DNA of 64,000 nt from Luteitalea sp. TBR-22 (GCF_016865485.1 NZ_AP024452.1:558001-622000), one strand, 5' to 3'; counted from the stretch's first letter, positions 24,681 to 35,822 are shown. A program made the numbers and translations. The notes: generated by a model from the letters alone, not told the origin.

Positions 24681-25280
24681 GTGACAGATACCCAGCTTCC
24701 TCCCGCCCCGCCGCCCCCGTCGTCGCGCCAACGTTGGCTGCTGCCCGCGGCCGGCCTCACGCTCGTCCTCGCGGCCTTGCTGGCCATCGGGGCGCTCCGC
24801 CGGTCCGACACGCCGCGCCCGGCGCCAGCGCCGGCTGGTCCTGCCGCGCCCGCCCCGCCTCCCGTGCTGGCCGAGACGACCGGGGAGGAGGGCCACCTGA
24901 CCATCGGCGTGGTCTCGCTCGACCGGGTGGCGGCCGACACTCTCGAACTGCGCCTGGCCGTGACGTACACGGCGGCGGCTGGCTCTCCGGCCCTCGACAT
25001 CTCGCAGCGTTTCAGCGCCGATGGGCCCGACCGTGGCACGCTCGCGGAGGTGTACCTGGCCGACCTGAGCCACGAGCACAAGTTCTTCGTGCTGCGCGAC
25101 GGCCAGAACGCCCCACTCGGGAGCCGCGACGTCACCCCCCTGGCGGCCGGCGAGCGTCGCATCCTCTGGGCCCGATACCCGGCCCCGGGCGAGGAAGACC
25201 TCGAGGTGGTGGTCCACGTGCCTCACGCTGACCCGCTGCCGAACGTGCCGGTCGGGCAGCGGCCGACGAATACCCCCTGA
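24681..25280 (+). CDS. Membrane-anchored extracytoplasmic protein, unknown function
   Basis: 199 aa from a GTG four bases after the previous stop codon. A Pro-rich cytoplasmic N-terminus of about 20 residues, one transmembrane helix (LLPAAGLTLVLAALLAIGAL, about 22-42), a Pro/Ala linker, then a beta-rich domain of about 120 residues (HLTIGVVSLDRVAADTLEL, VAADTLELRLAVTYTAA, FFVLRDGQN). The layout resembles DUF4352-like or NEAT-unrelated Ig folds, but I do not recognise a specific family. Co-translation with the SRPBCC-like gene is likely. A heptad tract starts directly at its stop codon. Confidence 0.65.
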   Translation: MTDTQLPPAPPPPSSRQRWLLPAAGLTLVLAALLAIGALRRSDTPRPAPAPAGPAAPAPPPVLAETTGEEGHLTIGVVSLDRVAADTLELRLAVTYTAAAGSPALDISQRFSADGPDRGTLAEVYLADLSHEHKFFVLRDGQNAPLGSRDVTPLAAGERRILWARYPAPGEEDLEVVVHVPHADPLPNVPVGQRPTNTP

Positions 25281-25316
25281 AGGCCTTCGTCCTTCGGCCT
25301 TGGGCCTTCGAAGGCA
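25279..25316. repeat. Short heptad tract, CCTTCGG family
   Basis: CCTTCGT, CCTTCGG, CCTTGGG and CCTTCGA follow in 7-bp phase immediately after the stop codon of the preceding gene; these words are the complement of the CGAAGGC/AAGGCCG family elsewhere. Further on, 25349-25375 holds a partial copy of the AATTTCA-type arm (GAATTTCAACGTTCAGATTTCC). Confidence 0.75.
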
Positions 25317-25427
25317 TCGATGGGGCCGGGCGACAGCCCGCCCCCGAGAATTTCAACGTTCAGATTTCCAATCGGCAGGGGACGCCCCGGAACCCGTGCG
25401 CTGCCGGGGCCGTACTAAGCTGTTGCC

Positions 25428-26129
<702 letters not shown>

Positions 26130-26132
26130 GGC

Positions 26133-26288
26133 GGCAATTCGAAATTCGAGATCAGGTAGGGCGGGGTGTCCTCACCCCGCCGTTGGCTGGCTAACGGCGC
26201 GGTCGGAGACCGCGCCCTACCTCTGTCCCGAGGGGCAGCGCCGAAGTCGCGCACCCATCAATTTCGAATTTCAAAATTTCAAATTGCC
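26133..26288. repeat. AT-rich heptad inverted repeat enclosing a REP-like element
   Basis: The left arm GGCAATTCGAAATTCGAG (26133-26150) and right arm of ATTTCGA, ATTTCAA, AATTTCA and AATTGCC units (26259-26288) are inverted relatives with ends GGCAATT and AATTGCC. The interior contains the second copy of the 65-bp palindromic element (26156-26220). The tract fills the spacer between the ABC ATPase and the SGNH lipoprotein. The same arms occur at 31366 and 59224. Confidence 0.85.
26156..26220. repeat. 65-bp REP-like palindromic element, copy 2
   Basis: Same length and ends as the copy at 5025-5089. The first stem here is GGCGGGGTG/CACCCCGCC, against GGCGGCGTG/CACGCCGCC in copy 1, so the base pair is kept by changes on both sides. 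The last 21 bases are identical in both copies. It is nested inside the AT-rich inverted repeat. Confidence 0.8.
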
Positions 26289-26307
26289 AGCGCAGAATCT
26301 GGGCAGA

Positions 26308-27267
26308 ATGCGCCGCCTGCTCGCGGCGGCCTCCGCCGCCCTGACCCTTGCCGCCTGTGGCGGCGGGTCCTCGTCCCCGTCCACGCCCACCCAACCCACC
26401 ACGCCGACGGCCGCGCCGCTGGCATTGACGTGCCCGGCGCCGGTCGCGCTGCGCACGACCACCGGGCAGCCGGTGCCGTTGACGTACGTCACGCCGCAGG
26501 CCACCGGTGGCACTGCTCCCGTGAGCGTCGCGTGCACGCCGGCCTCGGGCGTCGCCGTGCCTGTCGGTTCCTCGACCGTGAGTTGCACGGCCACTGACGC
26601 GCGCGCGCAGACCACCTCCTGCAACTTCGGCGTCACGGTGGCGATCGCGCCGACGCTCTCGGTGGAGCGGTTCCTCTCGCTCGGCGACAGCTTCACGTTC
26701 GGCACCACGTCGCGCCTCGAGCGCGTGCTGCAGGGCGACACGTACGTCCAGAAGCTGGAGTTCCTGCTGCGCGAGCGCTACCCGGACCAGTCGTTCACGC
26801 TCACCAACGCCGGCGTGCCCGGGCAGTTCATGGACCAGATCGAGGACCGCTACCCGGCGGCGCTGCGGCAGAGCAACGCGCAGGTGCTGATCCTGCAGGG
26901 CGGCGCCAATGACCTGAACACAGAGGGCGCCCGCTCGATCACCGACGTGATCACGCGCCTCGAGCGCATCACGCGCGACGCGCAGGGCCGTCGCGTGTCG
27001 GTGATCCTGGCCACGCTCACGCCGCAGCGGCCGAACTCGTCGAAAGGCACGACGCCGCCCGCCGACATCCGGAACATCAACGGCCGCATCCTCGACCTGT
27101 GTCGTCGCTACCAGACCGGCTGCGCCGACCTGTACGCTGCGTTTGGCGGCGAGCAGTCGCCGCTCATCGGCACTGATGGCCTGCACCCGACCCCGGCCGG
27201 CTACGACCTCATCGCCGAGACGTACTTCGAGGTCATCCGACGGCTCTTCGAGCGAACCGCCGGTTGA
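26308..27267 (+). CDS. SGNH/GDSL-family hydrolase lipoprotein with HYR-like domain
   Basis: 319 aa. A lipoprotein signal (LLAAASAALTLAAC) is followed by a Ser/Thr/Pro linker. A HYR/Ig-like domain follows (residues about 40-115, ACTPASGVAVPVGSSTVSCTA). The SGNH hydrolase domain (about 120-319) has block I LSLGDSFTFG with the catalytic Ser, block II Gly (AGVPGQ), block III QGGANDLN and block V DGLHPTPAGY with the Asp-His pair. Such enzymes are esterases or acetylhydrolases acting on glycans or lipids; lipid anchoring places it in the periplasm or on the outer membrane. The ATG at 26308 starts the signal exactly; codons upstream lie in the repeat arm. Confidence 0.88.
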   Translation: MRRLLAAASAALTLAACGGGSSSPSTPTQPTTPTAAPLALTCPAPVALRTTTGQPVPLTYVTPQATGGTAPVSVACTPASGVAVPVGSSTVSCTATDARAQTTSCNFGVTVAIAPTLSVERFLSLGDSFTFGTTSRLERVLQGDTYVQKLEFLLRERYPDQSFTLTNAGVPGQFMDQIEDRYPAALRQSNAQVLILQGGANDLNTEGARSITDVITRLERITRDAQGRRVSVILATLTPQRPNSSKGTTPPADIRNINGRILDLCRRYQTGCADLYAAFGGEQSPLIGTDGLHPTPAGYDLIAETYFEVIRRLFERTAG

Positions 27268-27463
27268 GAAGGCCGCGATGCCCTTCGACGTCGCTCAGGG
27301 CAAGCCGCGATGCCGGGAATGCGAAGCCGAGTCGACCCTGTCCAGGCGTCACGACTGCGCGACGGTCAACCGGGTCCCTCCCCGGTCGCCCCCCTCAGCG
27401 TCGACCAAGGTCGACGCCTACGTCCGAGCGGCCGGTCGACGTCTGGGCCAATCGTCATCAAAC

Positions 27464-27519
27464 GTCAAACGTCAAACGTCAAACGTCAGGCGTTAAACGT
27501 CAAACGTTAAGCGTTAAAG
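27464..27519. repeat. Heptanucleotide tandem array, GTCAAAC
   Basis: Eight units in phase: GTCAAAC three times, GTCAGGC, GTTAAAC, GTCAAAC, GTTAAGC, GTTAAAG. The array ends ten bases before the start codon of the glutaminyl-cyclase gene, where a promoter or ribosome-binding site is expected. The complementary words (GCTTGAC, GCTTAAC) occur at 12967. The rest of the spacer, 27268-27463, shows no gene. Confidence 0.92.
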
Positions 27520-27528
27520 TTGTTCCCC

Positions 27529-28368
27529 ATGTCCCTCCCGTCCCGCCTCGCCGTCGCCCTGCTCGGGGCCTCGTCGCTCGTCGTCGCCTGCGGCGCATCC
27601 TCGTCCACGCCCGCACCCGAAGCGTCGACGCAGGCCCGACCTGCAGCCGTCGCCACGGCAGCACCGGCGGTCGAGTCCTACGGCTACGAGATCATCAAGA
27701 GCCACCCGCACGACCCGGCGTCGTTCACGCAGGGCCTGACCATCGCCGACGGGCAGCTCTACGAGGGCACGGGCCTGCACGGGCAGTCGTCGCTCAAGCG
27801 CGTCGACCTGCAGACCGGCGCGGCATTGCAGCGAATCGAGCTCGACAGCAAGTACTTCGGCGAGGGCATCGCGGTGGTCGGCGACCGCATCGTGCAGCTC
27901 ACCTACCAGACCGGCGTCGGCTTCGTGTACGACCGCAAGACCTTCGCGAAGCTGAAGGAGTTCACCTACAGCGGCGAGGGCTGGGGGCTCACCTACGACG
28001 GGCAGCGGCTCATCATGAGCGACGGATCCGACACGCTGCGCTTCTGGAACCCGGAGACGCAAGAGGAGATAGGCCGGCTGCGCGTCCGGGACGGCGATCG
28101 CGCCATCGAGCGCATCAACGAGCTCGAGTACGTCGACGGCGCGCTCTACGCCAACATCTGGCAGGAAGACCGGATCGCGCGCATCGACCCGAAGACGGGC
28201 GTGGTGACGGCCTGGATCGACATGTCGAACCTGCTCACCGCCACCGAGCGCTCACGCGGCGTGGACGTGCTCAACGGCATCGCTCACGATCCGAAGACCG
28301 GCAACTTCCTCATCACCGGCAAGCTGTGGCCGTGGGTCTTCGAGGTGAAGTTCGTCAGGCGGGGCTGA
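27529..28368 (+). CDS. Glutaminyl-peptide cyclotransferase lipoprotein
   Basis: 279 aa. Lipoprotein signal (LAVALLGASSLVVAC) with Cys at about residue 22, an Ala/Thr-rich linker, then a five-bladed beta-propeller of the plant/bacterial glutamine-cyclotransferase family (PF05096 type). Characteristic blocks are HDPASFTQGLTIADGQLYEG, KYFGEGIAVVGDRIVQLTY, GEGWGLTYDGQRLIMSDGS, INELEYVDGALYANIWQED and VLNGIAHDP. The family converts N-terminal Gln to pyroglutamate in exported peptides. It starts ATG at 27529 directly after a heptad array, with no visible Shine-Dalgarno. It is convergent with the VOC gene, 16 bp apart. Confidence 0.9.
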   Translation: MSLPSRLAVALLGASSLVVACGASSSTPAPEASTQARPAAVATAAPAVESYGYEIIKSHPHDPASFTQGLTIADGQLYEGTGLHGQSSLKRVDLQTGAALQRIELDSKYFGEGIAVVGDRIVQLTYQTGVGFVYDRKTFAKLKEFTYSGEGWGLTYDGQRLIMSDGSDTLRFWNPETQEEIGRLRVRDGDRAIERINELEYVDGALYANIWQEDRIARIDPKTGVVTAWIDMSNLLTATERSRGVDVLNGIAHDPKTGNFLITGKLWPWVFEVKFVRRG

Positions 28369-28384
28369 CGGGACTCGCCCCGAG

Positions 28385-28777
28385 CTACGTCGACGGGCGC
28401 TTCTCCTCCATCAATCCGAGCAGGTTGCCCGAAGGATCGCGGAAGAACGCCATCCAGAGCTCGTGGTCGGGCATGACCGCGATGCAGTGCGCACCCTTCT
28501 CGAAGCTCGCGCCGTTCTGGCGCAAGGCGGCCTCGGTCTCCACGATGCCGCTCACCTTGAAATAGAGCACCGACGCCGTTCCCGGCGGGCCGGGGCCGTC
28601 CTCGGGCAGCGTCAGCATCAACCGGATGTCGCCAGCCCGGAGGAAGGCGAGGTTCGGCGGCGCCTCGAAGAGCAGCGTCAGGCCGAGGACGTCGCGGTAG
28701 AACGCGACGGCGGCGGGGATGTCGGCCACGGTCAGTGCGATCTGGCCGATGGCGGCAGCAGTCAGTGGTCCGGGCAT
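28385..28777 (-). CDS. VOC-superfamily (glyoxalase/bleomycin-resistance-like) protein
   Basis: 130 aa, one pair of beta-alpha-beta-beta-beta modules. The opening IGQIALTVADIPAAVAFYRDVLGL is the classical first module; LMLTLPEDG and SVLYFKVSGI continue the sheet, and FFRDPSGNLLGLMEE is the closing module with the metal-ligand Glu. His is absent at the first ligand position (IALTV instead of xHxxx), so metal binding may be partial. The start ATG at 28777 gives a canonical domain; an ATG at 28813 is possible. Substrate unknown. Downstream of its neighbour's end it is convergent with the glutaminyl-cyclase gene. Confidence 0.85.
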   Translation of the reverse strand: MPGPLTAAAIGQIALTVADIPAAVAFYRDVLGLTLLFEAPPNLAFLRAGDIRLMLTLPEDGPGPPGTASVLYFKVSGIVETEAALRQNGASFEKGAHCIAVMPDHELWMAFFRDPSGNLLGLMEEKRPST

Positions 28778-28828
28778 GCGCGGCACGGTAGCACAGAGCT
28801 CGGCCTTCGTCATGGCAGCCGTCACTCT

Positions 28829-28915
28829 CGGCCTTGGGCATTCGGCCTTGGGCCGTCGGGAATGCCGAAGGAGGGCGCAGGCCTCCAAGGCCGAAGAACG
28901 AAGGCCGAAGGCCGT
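28829..28915. repeat. Inverted heptad tract, CGGCCTT/AAGGCCG
   Basis: The left arm has CGGCCTT and GGGCATT words; the right arm has AAGGCCG, AAGAACG, AAGGCCG and AAGGCCG. The arms are complementary and flank a 20-bp GC-rich middle. It lies between the dppF-like stop and the VOC start. Confidence 0.8.
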
Positions 28916-28945
28916 CATGCGCTGAGCGGCGCGCCCGCGCGACGC

Positions 28946-29818
28946 TCAGCGCGAGTAATGTCCCGGCGCCACTTCCGTCAGTGGGGCGTCGAGATCCACG
29001 CTCGCCGGATCGAAGGCGATGCGCTGCGGCGGCACGTCGGGGTCGGGCACGGGCACGGCCGACAGGAGGGCGCGCGTGTAGGGATGGCGCGGCGAATCGA
29101 ACAGCGCCGCGACGGGAGCCAGCTCGACGATGCGTCCCCGGTACATCACGGCCACCCGCGTGCAGATGTGGCGCACGAGGCGAAGGTCGTGCGAGATGAA
29201 CAGATACGTCAGCGACAACTGCTGCTGCAGCTGCGCCAGCAGGTTGACGATCTGCGCCTGCACGGAGACGTCGAGCGCCGACACCGGCTCGTCGGCGACG
29301 ATCAGCGACGGCTCGAGCGCGAGCGCCCGGGCGATGCCGATCCGTTGACGCTGGCCGCCGCTGAACTCGTGGGGATACCGCGTGATGGCGTCGCGGTCGA
29401 GGCCCACGAGTTCCAGCAGCTCGATGGCGCGGGCCCTGCGCCACGTCGGCGTGCCCACCTGGTGGATGTCGAGCGGCTCCTCGAGGATCGTCGACACGCG
29501 ATGCCGCGGGTTCAGCGACGCATACGGGTCCTGGAAGACCATCTGCATCTGCCGTCGCAATGCGCGCAGTCGCTTCCGGTCGAGCGCCAGCACGTCCTCG
29601 CCCCGGAACCGCACGTGCCCTGACGTCGGCTCGATCAACCGCAGCACGCACCGGCCCGTGGTCGTCTTGCCGGAGCCCGACTCGCCGACCAGCCCGAACG
29701 TCTCTCCGGGGTCGATGGCGAAGCTCACGTCGCGCACGGCGTCGGTCACGCGCGCCGGGCGCCACAGGGCGCGCTGCTCGTAGCGCTTGCCGAGTCCCTC
29801 GACCTCGAGCAGCGGCAT
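28946..29818 (-). CDS. Oligopeptide/dipeptide ABC transporter ATP-binding protein, DppF/OppF type
   Basis: 290 aa. One nucleotide-binding domain: Walker [11 protein letters not shown]-loop [13 protein letters not shown], signature [15 protein letters not shown], Walker [17 protein letters not shown]-loop LFISHDL. The C-terminal oligopeptide-type extension starts after the [12 protein letters not shown] motif, diagnostic of Opp/Dpp ATPases. It energises uptake of peptides or related solutes with a DppD-type partner. Its ATG overlaps the TGA of that partner by one base, so the two are translationally coupled. No substrate-binding protein or permease gene is present nearby. Confidence 0.92.
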   Translation of the reverse strand: MPLLEVEGLGKRYEQRALWRPARVTDAVRDVSFAIDPGETFGLVGESGSGKTTTGRCVLRLIEPTSGHVRFRGEDVLALDRKRLRALRRQMQMVFQDPYASLNPRHRVSTILEEPLDIHQVGTPTWRRARAIELLELVGLDRDAITRYPHEFSGGQRQRIGIARALALEPSLIVADEPVSALDVSVQAQIVNLLAQLQQQLSLTYLFISHDLRLVRHICTRVAVMYRGRIVELAPVAALFDSPRHPYTRALLSAVPVPDPDVPPQRIAFDPASVDLDAPLTEVAPGHYSR

Positions 29819-30798
29819 CACTCTCGGGCGAGCTCGGCGGCCTCGCGCACCAGCACGCACCGCGACGCATGGGTCTCGTCGACCGGGTACATGTCGGGCG
29901 GCGCGGCGTCGCAGGCGTCGTGGCGCCAGGCGCACCGCGGCGCGAAGGCGCATCCCGGCGGCTGCCTGTCGAGCGCCGGCACCTGCCCCTCGATCGGCTC
30001 GAGTCGCCGCGCGCTGTGCGTCGACCCGGGCATCGCCCGCAGGAGCGCCTGCGTGTACGGGTGGGCGGGGTTCTTGAACAGGGCCCGCACCGGGCCGACC
30101 TCGACGATCCGGCCGGCGTACATGACCGCGACCCGGTCGGCCGTGTGCGCGACGACGCCGAGGTCGTGGGTGATGAGCAGGAGGGACAGGCCGAACTCGT
30201 GCTTCAACTGGCGGAGCAGGTTGAGGATCTCGGCCTGGATGGTCACGTCGAGCGCGGTGGTGGGCTCGTCGGCCACCAGCAGCGCCGGGCGGCAGCAGAG
30301 GGCCAGGGCGATCAGGGCCCGTTGCCGCAGCCCGCCGGACAACTGGTGCGGATACTCCCCGAAACGGCGCGCCGGGTCGTCCATGCGGACGGTGGCGAGC
30401 AGGTCCAGGGCCGCGGTCTTCGGGTCGGTGCCGCCGCGCCCGTGCACGGTCATCGCCTCGACGAGCTGGCTGCCGATGGTCAGCACCGGGTTGAGGGCGC
30501 TCATCGGCTCCTGGAAGATCAGCGAGATGCGGGCGCCGCGCACCTTCTCCATCTCCGCTTCCGGAAGGGCCATGAGGTCCTGGCCGTCGAGGCGAATCTC
30601 GCCGGCGATGATGCGCCCGGGAGGCGGCACCAGCCGCAGCAGGGAGAAGGCGGTCAGCGACTTGCCGCTGCCCGACTCGCCGACCAGCGCCAGCGTCTCC
30701 CCTGCGGCGATCTCGAAGCTCACGTCCTGGACGGCCGGGAGCCACCGGTCCCCGTGGGGGAATCCTGTCGAGAGGTGACGGACGGAGAGCAGCGGCAT
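29818..30798 (-). CDS. Oligopeptide/dipeptide ABC transporter ATP-binding protein, DppD/OppD type
   Basis: 326 aa from the ATG at 30798, which starts the domain ([13 protein letters not shown]) exactly like its partner. Walker [11 protein letters not shown]-loop [12 protein letters not shown], signature [15 protein letters not shown], Walker [16 protein letters not shown]-loop LLITHDL. The C-terminal extension has [13 protein letters not shown] followed by the Cys-rich segment [14 protein letters not shown] typical of OppD/DppD. It forms a heterodimer with the downstream DppF-like protein. The permease and binding-protein genes expected in such operons are missing here. Confidence 0.92.
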   Translation of the reverse strand: MPLLSVRHLSTGFPHGDRWLPAVQDVSFEIAAGETLALVGESGSGKSLTAFSLLRLVPPPGRIIAGEIRLDGQDLMALPEAEMEKVRGARISLIFQEPMSALNPVLTIGSQLVEAMTVHGRGGTDPKTAALDLLATVRMDDPARRFGEYPHQLSGGLRQRALIALALCCRPALLVADEPTTALDVTIQAEILNLLRQLKHEFGLSLLLITHDLGVVAHTADRVAVMYAGRIVEVGPVRALFKNPAHPYTQALLRAMPGSTHSARRLEPIEGQVPALDRQPPGCAFAPRCAWRHDACDAAPPDMYPVDETHASRCVLVREAAELARE

Positions 30799-30844
30799 GG
30801 CGACGGCGGGCCGATCGTACCACCCGGCCCTCCGGCGGGACGCC

Positions 30845-30874
30845 TTGCGGTGGGGGGACACCGGTCGATACAAT
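30845..30874 (+). promoter_or_regulatory. Candidate sigma-70 promoter upstream of a small gene
   Basis: TTGCGG (30845-30850), an 18-bp spacer, and TACAAT (30869-30874). It lies 145 bp upstream of the GTG start of the 99-aa gene, divergent from the dppD-like gene. The -35 match is 4 of 6 and the -10 match is 5 of 6. Confidence 0.4.
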
Positions 30875-31018
30875 CCGCCAAGATCCGTCGATCACATCTG
30901 GACCGCCGCTTCATGAAACGCAGCTGTCGCCCGACCGCACCGATCCTCCCCGCAGATCCGGTGTGCCTCGTCGGGCTGGGCGCAGGGCATTCCCCCGCGT
31001 GCCCGAAGGGAGAACAGC

Positions 31019-31318
31019 GTGGACGACACCCTGAACCGCCTGGCGAAGGATCTGGCTGCCGCCATGGCCGAGGCCGTCGCCTCTGACCCGCGCGTCGATG
31101 CCTGCCGGGCGCGTGCGCGGGAAGCCGGGTACGACCTGCGGGTGACCCTCGACGCCGAGATCGGCTTCGCTGCCCGGTCGGGCCAGCCGCCCAGGCGCGC
31201 GGCCACGCCGGCCAGGCGCCCCTCCCATGCCACCCGCCACGTGGCCATGACCGACAACGACCGCCGCTTCCTCAAGTCGCTGCGCATCGCCACGGATGCG
31301 GCGACGGAAGAGGTCTAG
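31019..31318 (+). CDS. Small basic protein, unknown function
   Basis: 99 aa from GTG, with AAGGGAG about seven bases upstream as a good ribosome-binding site. The N-terminal half is helical (DTLNRLAKDLAAAMAEAVAS); the middle is rich in Arg, Pro and Ala, and the end has a second helix (TDNDRRFLKSLRIATDAA). No signal peptide, membrane helix or known domain. The protein resembles small nucleoid- or ribosome-associated proteins only in composition. It is followed four bases after the stop by a perfect 16-bp hairpin, which supports it as a real short transcription unit. Confidence 0.65.
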   Translation: MDDTLNRLAKDLAAAMAEAVASDPRVDACRARAREAGYDLRVTLDAEIGFAARSGQPPRRAATPARRPSHATRHVAMTDNDRRFLKSLRIATDAATEEV

Positions 31319-31321
31319 AGA

Positions 31322-31357
31322 CACGAAGGGCCCGCTGGTATCAGCGGGCCCTTCGTG
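31322..31357. terminator. Perfect 16-bp hairpin, probable terminator without U-tract
   Basis: CACGAAGGGCCCGCTG, loop GTAT, and its exact inverse complement. It lies four bases after the stop of the 99-aa gene and ahead of the convergent gpmI gene. There is no T-run on either strand, so if it terminates it does so by stem strength or Rho, possibly in both directions. Confidence 0.6.
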
Positions 31358-31365
31358 CATGTGCT

Positions 31366-31474
31366 GGCAATTCGGAATTTGAAAATCGAAATTGCGGGCG
31401 GCCTGGCCTCCGGCCCTCGCCGCGCGAGGCGAAGCCGGCGCGCCCGAATTTCAAATTTCCAATCTCAAATTGCC
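31366..31474. repeat. AT-rich heptad inverted repeat with conserved GC-rich core (reverse orientation)
   Basis: The left arm has AATTCGG, AATTTGA, AAATCGA and AATTGCG units from 31369; the right arm has GAATTTC, AAATTTC, CAATCTC and AAATTGCC at 31446-31474. The core 31397-31445, read on the minus strand, aligns closely with the core of the element at 59224-59330 (shared GCGCCGGCT, GCGCGGCGA and GGCCGGAGGCCA blocks). It lies between convergent genes. Confidence 0.85.
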
Positions 31475-31477
31475 ACC

Positions 31478-33016
31478 TCAGTCGATCAGGCTCTTCCCCG
31501 TCATCTCCGCCGGCTGCGGCAGCCCCAGCAGGTGCAGCAGCGTCGGCGACACGTCGGTCAGCGCGCCGTCGTGGATCGTCTTGCCCGCCGTGTCCGGCCC
31601 CACCAGGATCACGGGCACCAGGTTGGTGGTGTGGGCCGTGTGCGGGGCGTTCAGCTCGTAGTCCCACATCTGCTCGGCGTTGCCGTGGTCGGCCGTGACG
31701 ATGGCCGTGCCGCCGACCGCGAGCAGGGCGTCGATGCAGCGGCCCAGGCACGCGTCGACGGCCTTGATCGCCGCGATCGCCGCGTCGAGCCTCCCGGTGT
31801 GTCCCACCATGTCCGGGTTGGCGAAGTTGCAGATGATGACGTCGTGCTTGCGGTTGGACACGCTGTCGACGAACGCGTCGGCGACCCCTGACGCGCTCAT
31901 CTCCGGCTGCAGGTCGTAGGTGGCCACCTTCGGCGACGGCAGCAGCACGCGATCCTCGCCGGCGAACGGCGTCTCGACGCCGCCGTTGAAGAAGTACGTG
32001 ACGTGCGGGTACTTCTCCGTCTCGGCCAGGCGCATGTTGGTGAGCCCGTGCGCCTGCAGCACCTCGCCGAAGTACTGCGTGGCGGCCTGCGGTGGGAACG
32101 CGATCGGGTACGGGTACGTCGCGTCGTACTCGGTGAACGTCGTCAGCTGGACCTTCGGGCGGGAGCCCGTAGGGAAGCCGTCGAAGTCGTCCGCGAGCAG
32201 CGCGCGGATGATCTGGCGGGCCCGGTCGGCGCGGAAGTTGAAGAAGATCACCGAGTCGCCGTCGGCCATGGGGCCGATGGGCTGGCGCCGGTCGTCCACC
32301 AGCGTCGCCGGCAGGATGAACTCGTCGGTCGTCCCCTTGTCGTACGCCTCGGCGATGACCCCTCCGGCGGTGGAGCCCTGGGGCGCCGTCCCCGTGACGA
32401 TGGCGTCGTAGGCGAGCTTGACGCGCTCCCAGCGCTTGTCGCGGTCCATGGCGTAGTAGCGCCCGGACACGCTGGCGATGCGCGCGCCGGTCTGGGCGCA
32501 CACCGCCTCGAGCTCGCGCACGTAGCCGCGCCCGCCCTGCGGCGAGGTGTCGCGGCCGTCGGTGATCACGTGCACGAACACCTTCGGCGCGCCCATGTCC
32601 CTGGCCAGGTGGAGCAGCGCGTGGAGGTGCTGCTGGTGGCTGTGCACGCCGCCGTCCGACAGCAGGCCGAGCAGGTGCACGGCCGTGCCCTTGTCGATGG
32701 CGGCCTGGATGGCGGCACGCAGCGCCGGGGTCTGCGCGAACGTGCCGTCACTGATGGCCTTGTCGATGCGCGTCAGGTCCTGGTAGACCGTGCGCCCCGC
32801 GCCGAGGTTGGTGTGGCCGACCTCGGAGTTGCCCATCTGCCCGGCTGGCAGGCCCACCGCTTCACCGGAGGCCTGCAGGGTGGCGTGCGGGTAGGTGGCC
32901 CAGAGCTTCGTGAAGACCGGCGGTTCGGCCAGCTTCACGGCGTTCTGGTCGGCCTCCTCGCGGAGGCCCCAACCGTCAAGGATGATGAGCGCCACGGGGG
33001 CGCGCTTGCTCGACAT
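31478..33016 (-). CDS. gpmI: 2,3-bisphosphoglycerate-independent phosphoglycerate mutase
   Basis: 512 aa, the usual length. Interconverts 3- and 2-phosphoglycerate in glycolysis/gluconeogenesis using two Mn2+ ions. Phosphatase-domain motifs: LIILDGWGLRE near the start, GNSEVGHTNLGAGR with the catalytic Ser, and the C-terminal ADHGNAEQMWD and PHTAHTTNLVP metal ligands. The phosphotransferase domain has LLSDGGVHSHQQHLHAL and ITDGRDTSPQGG. Next upstream on the same strand is eno, the following step of the pathway, so the two may be co-transcribed across a 103-bp spacer that holds a heptad tract. Confidence 0.97.
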   Translation of the reverse strand: MSSKRAPVALIILDGWGLREEADQNAVKLAEPPVFTKLWATYPHATLQASGEAVGLPAGQMGNSEVGHTNLGAGRTVYQDLTRIDKAISDGTFAQTPALRAAIQAAIDKGTAVHLLGLLSDGGVHSHQQHLHALLHLARDMGAPKVFVHVITDGRDTSPQGGRGYVRELEAVCAQTGARIASVSGRYYAMDRDKRWERVKLAYDAIVTGTAPQGSTAGGVIAEAYDKGTTDEFILPATLVDDRRQPIGPMADGDSVIFFNFRADRARQIIRALLADDFDGFPTGSRPKVQLTTFTEYDATYPYPIAFPPQAATQYFGEVLQAHGLTNMRLAETEKYPHVTYFFNGGVETPFAGEDRVLLPSPKVATYDLQPEMSASGVADAFVDSVSNRKHDVIICNFANPDMVGHTGRLDAAIAAIKAVDACLGRCIDALLAVGGTAIVTADHGNAEQMWDYELNAPHTAHTTNLVPVILVGPDTAGKTIHDGALTDVSPTLLHLLGLPQPAEMTGKSLID

Positions 33017-33051
33017 GGTTCCCTGTTCGTGCGTTGAAGCGGATGGAGTGA

Positions 33052-33119
33052 TTCAGCGTTCAGGATTCAGGATGAAGGGGAGTCGATACGCTGGAGCTCG
33101 CCCCCCTTCATTCTGAGCC

Positions 33120-33122
<3 letters not shown>
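33052..33122. repeat. Inverted heptad tract, GGATTCA family
   Basis: GCGTTCA, GGATTCA and GGATGAA on the left, and the complementary CCCCTTCATTCTGAGCCCTAAG on the right. The right arm contains the TAG stop codon of eno (minus strand, 33122-33120). Confidence 0.7.
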
Positions 33123-34541
<1,419 letters not shown>

Positions 34542-34542
<1 letters not shown>

Positions 34543-35822
34543 TAGTGCTGTCCGCGCGCGTCGGCTTCCTGCTCCTGCTGTCGCCTGGTGTCGACGGGGG
34601 GCTCGATCCAGGGCTCGTCGTCGGTGGTCACCACCACGACCCCCTTGGCCGTCACGGTGTGCCGCTTCCGATCCTCCTCGAGGTTGTACCCGATGACCGC
34701 GCCGCGCGGGATGAACACGTCGCGATCGATGATCGCGTTGCGGATCCTGGCGTGACGACCGACGCGCACCCCGGGCATCAGGATACTCCGGTCGATGTCG
34801 CAGTAGCTGTGCACGCGGACGTTGGGGCACAGGATGCTGCCGCGCACGCTGCTGCCCGACACGATCACGCCCGACGAGATGATCGAGTCGAGCGCGTGCC
34901 CGCGCCGCCCCTCGTCGTCGAACACGAACTTGGCCGGCGGCGCCTGCGGCATCCAGGTCCGGATCGGCCATTCCGGGTCATAGAGGTTGAACTCCGGGCT
35001 CACCTGCACGAGGTCCATGTTGGCCTCGTAGTAGGCGTCGAGTTCGCCGATGTCGCGCCAGTACTTGCCCGCCTTCTTGTTCTCGTCGGAGAAGCGGTAG
35101 GAGTACACCGGGGCGTGGCCGATCAGCGACGGCAGGATGTCCTTGCCGAAGTCGTGCTTGCTGGCGTCCTTGCCGGCGTCCTCCTCGAGCGCCTTGATCA
35201 GCAGGTCGGCCTCGAAGACGTAGATGCCCATCGAGGCGAGCGCCACGCCCGGCATGCCGGGGATCGGCTTGGGCTCGGCCGGCTTCTCCTCGAACCCGAT
35301 GACCCGCTCCTCCTCGTCCACCTGCAGCACGCCGAAGCGCCGCGCCGCCTCGGCGACGGGCACCTCGTAGGTCGCCACCGTCGCCGCGGCCCCCTTGTCG
35401 ATGTGCCAGCGCAGCATCTTCGAGTAATCCATCTTGTAGATGTGATCGCCCGAGAGGATGACGACGCGCTTGGGGCCCTCGCGGACCACCGAGTAGAGGT
35501 TCTGGTACACCGCGTCGGCGGTCCCGAGGTACCAGTTGTCGCTGACGCGCTTCTGCGGCGGCAGGATCTCGATGAACTCGCCGAGTTCCTCCGCGACGAC
35601 GTTCCAGCCCATCCTGATGTGGCGGTTCAGCGACAGGCTCTTGTACTGCGTGACGATGAAGATGCGGCGCAGGCCGGCATTGATGCAGTTGCTGAGCGTG
35701 AAGTCGATGATGCGGTAGGGACCGCCGAAGTACACCGCAGGCTTGGCGCGTTCCTTCGTCAGGGGGAACAGGCGTTCGCCCACCCCTCCGGCCAGGACGA
35801 TCACGAGCGAGTCGTTGAGCAT
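34542..35822 (-). CDS. glgC: Glucose-1-phosphate adenylyltransferase
   Basis: 426 aa, normal length. Makes ADP-glucose for glycogen synthesis, the rate-limiting allosteric step. The nucleotidyltransferase domain has LAGGVGERLFPLTKERAKP, WYLGTADAVYQNLY, ILSGDHIYKMDY with the catalytic Asp, and GFEEKPAEPKP. The C-terminal half is a left-handed beta-helix (VVSGSSVRGSILCPNVRVHSY-like hexapeptides) that carries allosteric sites. It is followed by eno and gpmI on the same strand, tying glycogen storage to lower glycolysis by position. A 272-bp spacer separates it from the divergent secreted-protein gene. Confidence 0.97.

Noticed and set aside
26166-26597. 143-codon plus-strand frame
   Set aside because: Begins in the REP-like element and runs out of frame through the SGNH lipoprotein gene.
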